This document shows, piece after piece, positions 62,817-64,000 of a DNA stretch of 64,000 nucleotides (the first letter of the stretch is position 1; every line of letters starts with the position of its first letter). Under the pieces are notes generated by a model. The model did not search any database, had not been told where the DNA came from, and saw only the letters and a list, made by a program, of their open reading frames with translations. Made by a program: the position numbers and the translations under genes. The stretch comes from Flavobacterium poyangense (GTDB taxonomy: Bacteria > Bacteroidota > Bacteroidia > Flavobacteriales > Flavobacteriaceae): NCBI RefSeq assembly GCF_011751075.1, contig NZ_JAALLN010000009.1, forward strand, positions 186,001 through 250,000, written 5' to 3'.

Positions 62817-64000
62817 ATGATATCAAATAAAATAAAAAGAACTGCAATTTGTCTTTCTTTACTCGCAACTTTTAGTTGTACCGATAATTTCGAGGAGATA
62901 AATAGTAACCCTAATGGATTTACTGAAGAGGAATTAAAACAAGATAATAATCATATTAGAAGTTTGTTTGCACCAATTTTTAATAGATTTTTAATTGTCG
63001 ATGTAACTTGGCAATACCAAGTGCAACAAAATTTAAATGCTGATATGTGGTCAGGTTATTTGACAACACCGGTGGTGTTTGGAGGGTTTAATAATCATGA
63101 TTATGCACTAAATTCAGGTTGGACCAGTACTCCTTGGGATGATGGTTACCTTAATTTAATGAGTAATGTTAGAAAAATTGGTTTGGCTGCTAAAGGTAAA
63201 GCCGATCAGTTTTATGCTTGGTCGTTGATCTTTAAAGTTGCATCGATGCAAAGATTAACAGATATGTACGGACCGGTTATATATTCTCAGCACGGAAAAA
63301 CTACAGTGCCTATTGAATATGATTCACAAGAGCAGGTTTATATTCAAATGTTTAAAGATTTAGATGTAGCGGTAGCAGATTTAACTGCAAGAGTAAAGTC
63401 AGGAGAAGACCAACAGTTTAAGAAAACGGATTTAACGGATTACAAAGGAAGCTACCAAAAATGGGTAAAATATGCTAATTCGCTACGTTTAAGAATGGCT
63501 ATACATATCGCAAAAGTTAGTCCGGCTTTAGCTAAAACGGAAGCGGAAAAAGCGGTTAGTCATGAATTAGGAGTTATGACTACTAATGAGGATGTGATGA
63601 CAGTAAGATCTCCACAGAATCTTAATCCAATTGATGTAATAAGTCATGTTTGGGCAGGTTTGAATATGGGAGCAGATATGGAATCTATTTTATTAGGATA
63701 CGATGACCCAAGAGTTGGAAAATTCTTTGCTACCTCTACGCAATTTCCTGGAGAATATGTTGGAGTACGAACAGGTATTATTTATCCAACTAATCAATTT
63801 TATAATGCAACTTCAAGAACTGGTTCAGTTACCAAAAGTGGAGGAAGTGTTTGGATGACTACTGCTGAAGTTTACTTCTTAAGAGCTGAAGGTGTTTTGA
63901 GAGGATGGAATATGGGAGGAACAGCTAAAGGATTATATGAAGCAGGTATTAAGGCTTCTTTTGATCAATTTGGAGTGTCCGGAGCTGATACCTATTTGGC
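62817..64000 (+). CDS. SusD/RagB-type lipoprotein, partial
   Basis: The frame stays open to the window end (394 codons read). A lipoprotein signal (LLATFSC, Cys21) is followed by EEINSNPNGFTEEEL, WQYQVQQNLNADMWSGYLTTP, MQRLTDMYGPVIYSQHG and a C-terminal region with TTAEVYFLRAEG (TPR-type SusD helices). The protein captures nutrient for the SusC partner at the cell surface. The 3' end lies outside. Confidence 0.93.
   Translation, partial: MISNKIKRTAICLSLLATFSCTDNFEEINSNPNGFTEEELKQDNNHIRSLFAPIFNRFLIVDVTWQYQVQQNLNADMWSGYLTTPVVFGGFNNHDYALNSGWTSTPWDDGYLNLMSNVRKIGLAAKGKADQFYAWSLIFKVASMQRLTDMYGPVIYSQHGKTTVPIEYDSQEQVYIQMFKDLDVAVADLTARVKSGEDQQFKKTDLTDYKGSYQKWVKYANSLRLRMAIHIAKVSPALAKTEAEKAVSHELGVMTTNEDVMTVRSPQNLNPIDVISHVWAGLNMGADMESILLGYDDPRVGKFFATSTQFPGEYVGVRTGIIYPTNQFYNATSRTGSVTKSGGSVWMTTAEVYFLRAEGVLRGWNMGGTAKGLYEAGIKASFDQFGVSGADTYL

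Noticed and set aside
1..64000. tRNA genes
   Set aside because: I saw no cloverleaf-type sequence ending in a T-arm GTTCGA-like stem in any intergenic region; a dedicated scan would be needed to exclude one.

Overview
The window looks like chromosome of a Flavobacterium-type bacterium (phylum Bacteroidota). The evidence is strongly AT-rich DNA, a SusC/SusD pair, a C-terminal type IX secretion sorting domain, bacillithiol synthesis (BshA), a Bacteroidota-type LptD, a short flavobacterial SRP RNA, and three promoters of the flavobacterial form TTG-N17-23-TAnnTTTG. The species cannot be named from this sequence alone. Most genes are housekeeping or cell-envelope genes. I found no tRNA, rRNA, CRISPR array, transposase or prophage.

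Layout. 1-3.5 kb is accessory: a divergent cyclase-family protein, two small orphan genes, a Cro/C1-type regulator, and a tandem array of 159-bp units. 3.5-8.4 kb holds a DUF4386 membrane protein, a secreted protein built from phage-tail-fibre-like repeats, and a VanX-type D-Ala-D-Ala dipeptidase flanked by inverted copies of a MITE-like element. 8-16.3 kb (minus strand) carries a THUMP-like methyltransferase, an AI-2E-type permease, two tandem M43 metalloprotease lipoproteins, and the run tsaD-rsmE-DUF4159-trmH. 16.4-21 kb is a very large TamB. 21.2-24.7 kb is a glycolytic group: pfkA, gap, an N-acetylglucosamine-kinase-like protein and mgsA. 25-33.3 kb has RidA, LptD, then amidase, MlaD-like, two Fe-S proteins and a small conserved protein. 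33.8-40.2 kb has bshA, a PrcB-like lipoprotein, an outer-membrane barrel, an LpxH-like hydrolase, aroC and a dicarboxylate symporter. 40.2-49 kb has a remnant of a double-glycine leader peptide gene, a TPR hybrid histidine kinase, a DEAD-box helicase, hutG, a coiled-coil membrane protein, and hutI with a glutaminyl cyclase. 49-52.4 kb has the SRP RNA, an SDR enzyme, an orphan gene and an Fsa/transaldolase. 52.8-64 kb has two secreted proteins (one an M43 protease with a sorting domain), an FHS-type sugar transporter, a LytS/LytT-type two-component pair, and a SusC/SusD pair, with SusD cut by the window end.

Genes that may work together: pfkA/gap/mgsA set triose-phosphate flux; hutI and hutG are two steps of histidine degradation; LptD, the LpxH-like hydrolase, TamB and MlaD build the outer membrane; the sugar transporter, LytTR pair and SusCD resemble a small nutrient-uptake locus.

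The most distinctive non-coding content is five families of dispersed, mostly palindromic intergenic repeats plus simple repeats. Other points of interest are a tamB gene with no ATG/GTG/TTG start before its membrane anchor, a bidirectional terminator embedded in the last codons of two convergent genes, a cyclase that has lost two metal ligands, and a shared 43-bp upstream block in front of the duplicated proteases. I did not find a clearly novel multi-gene defence or biosynthetic system.
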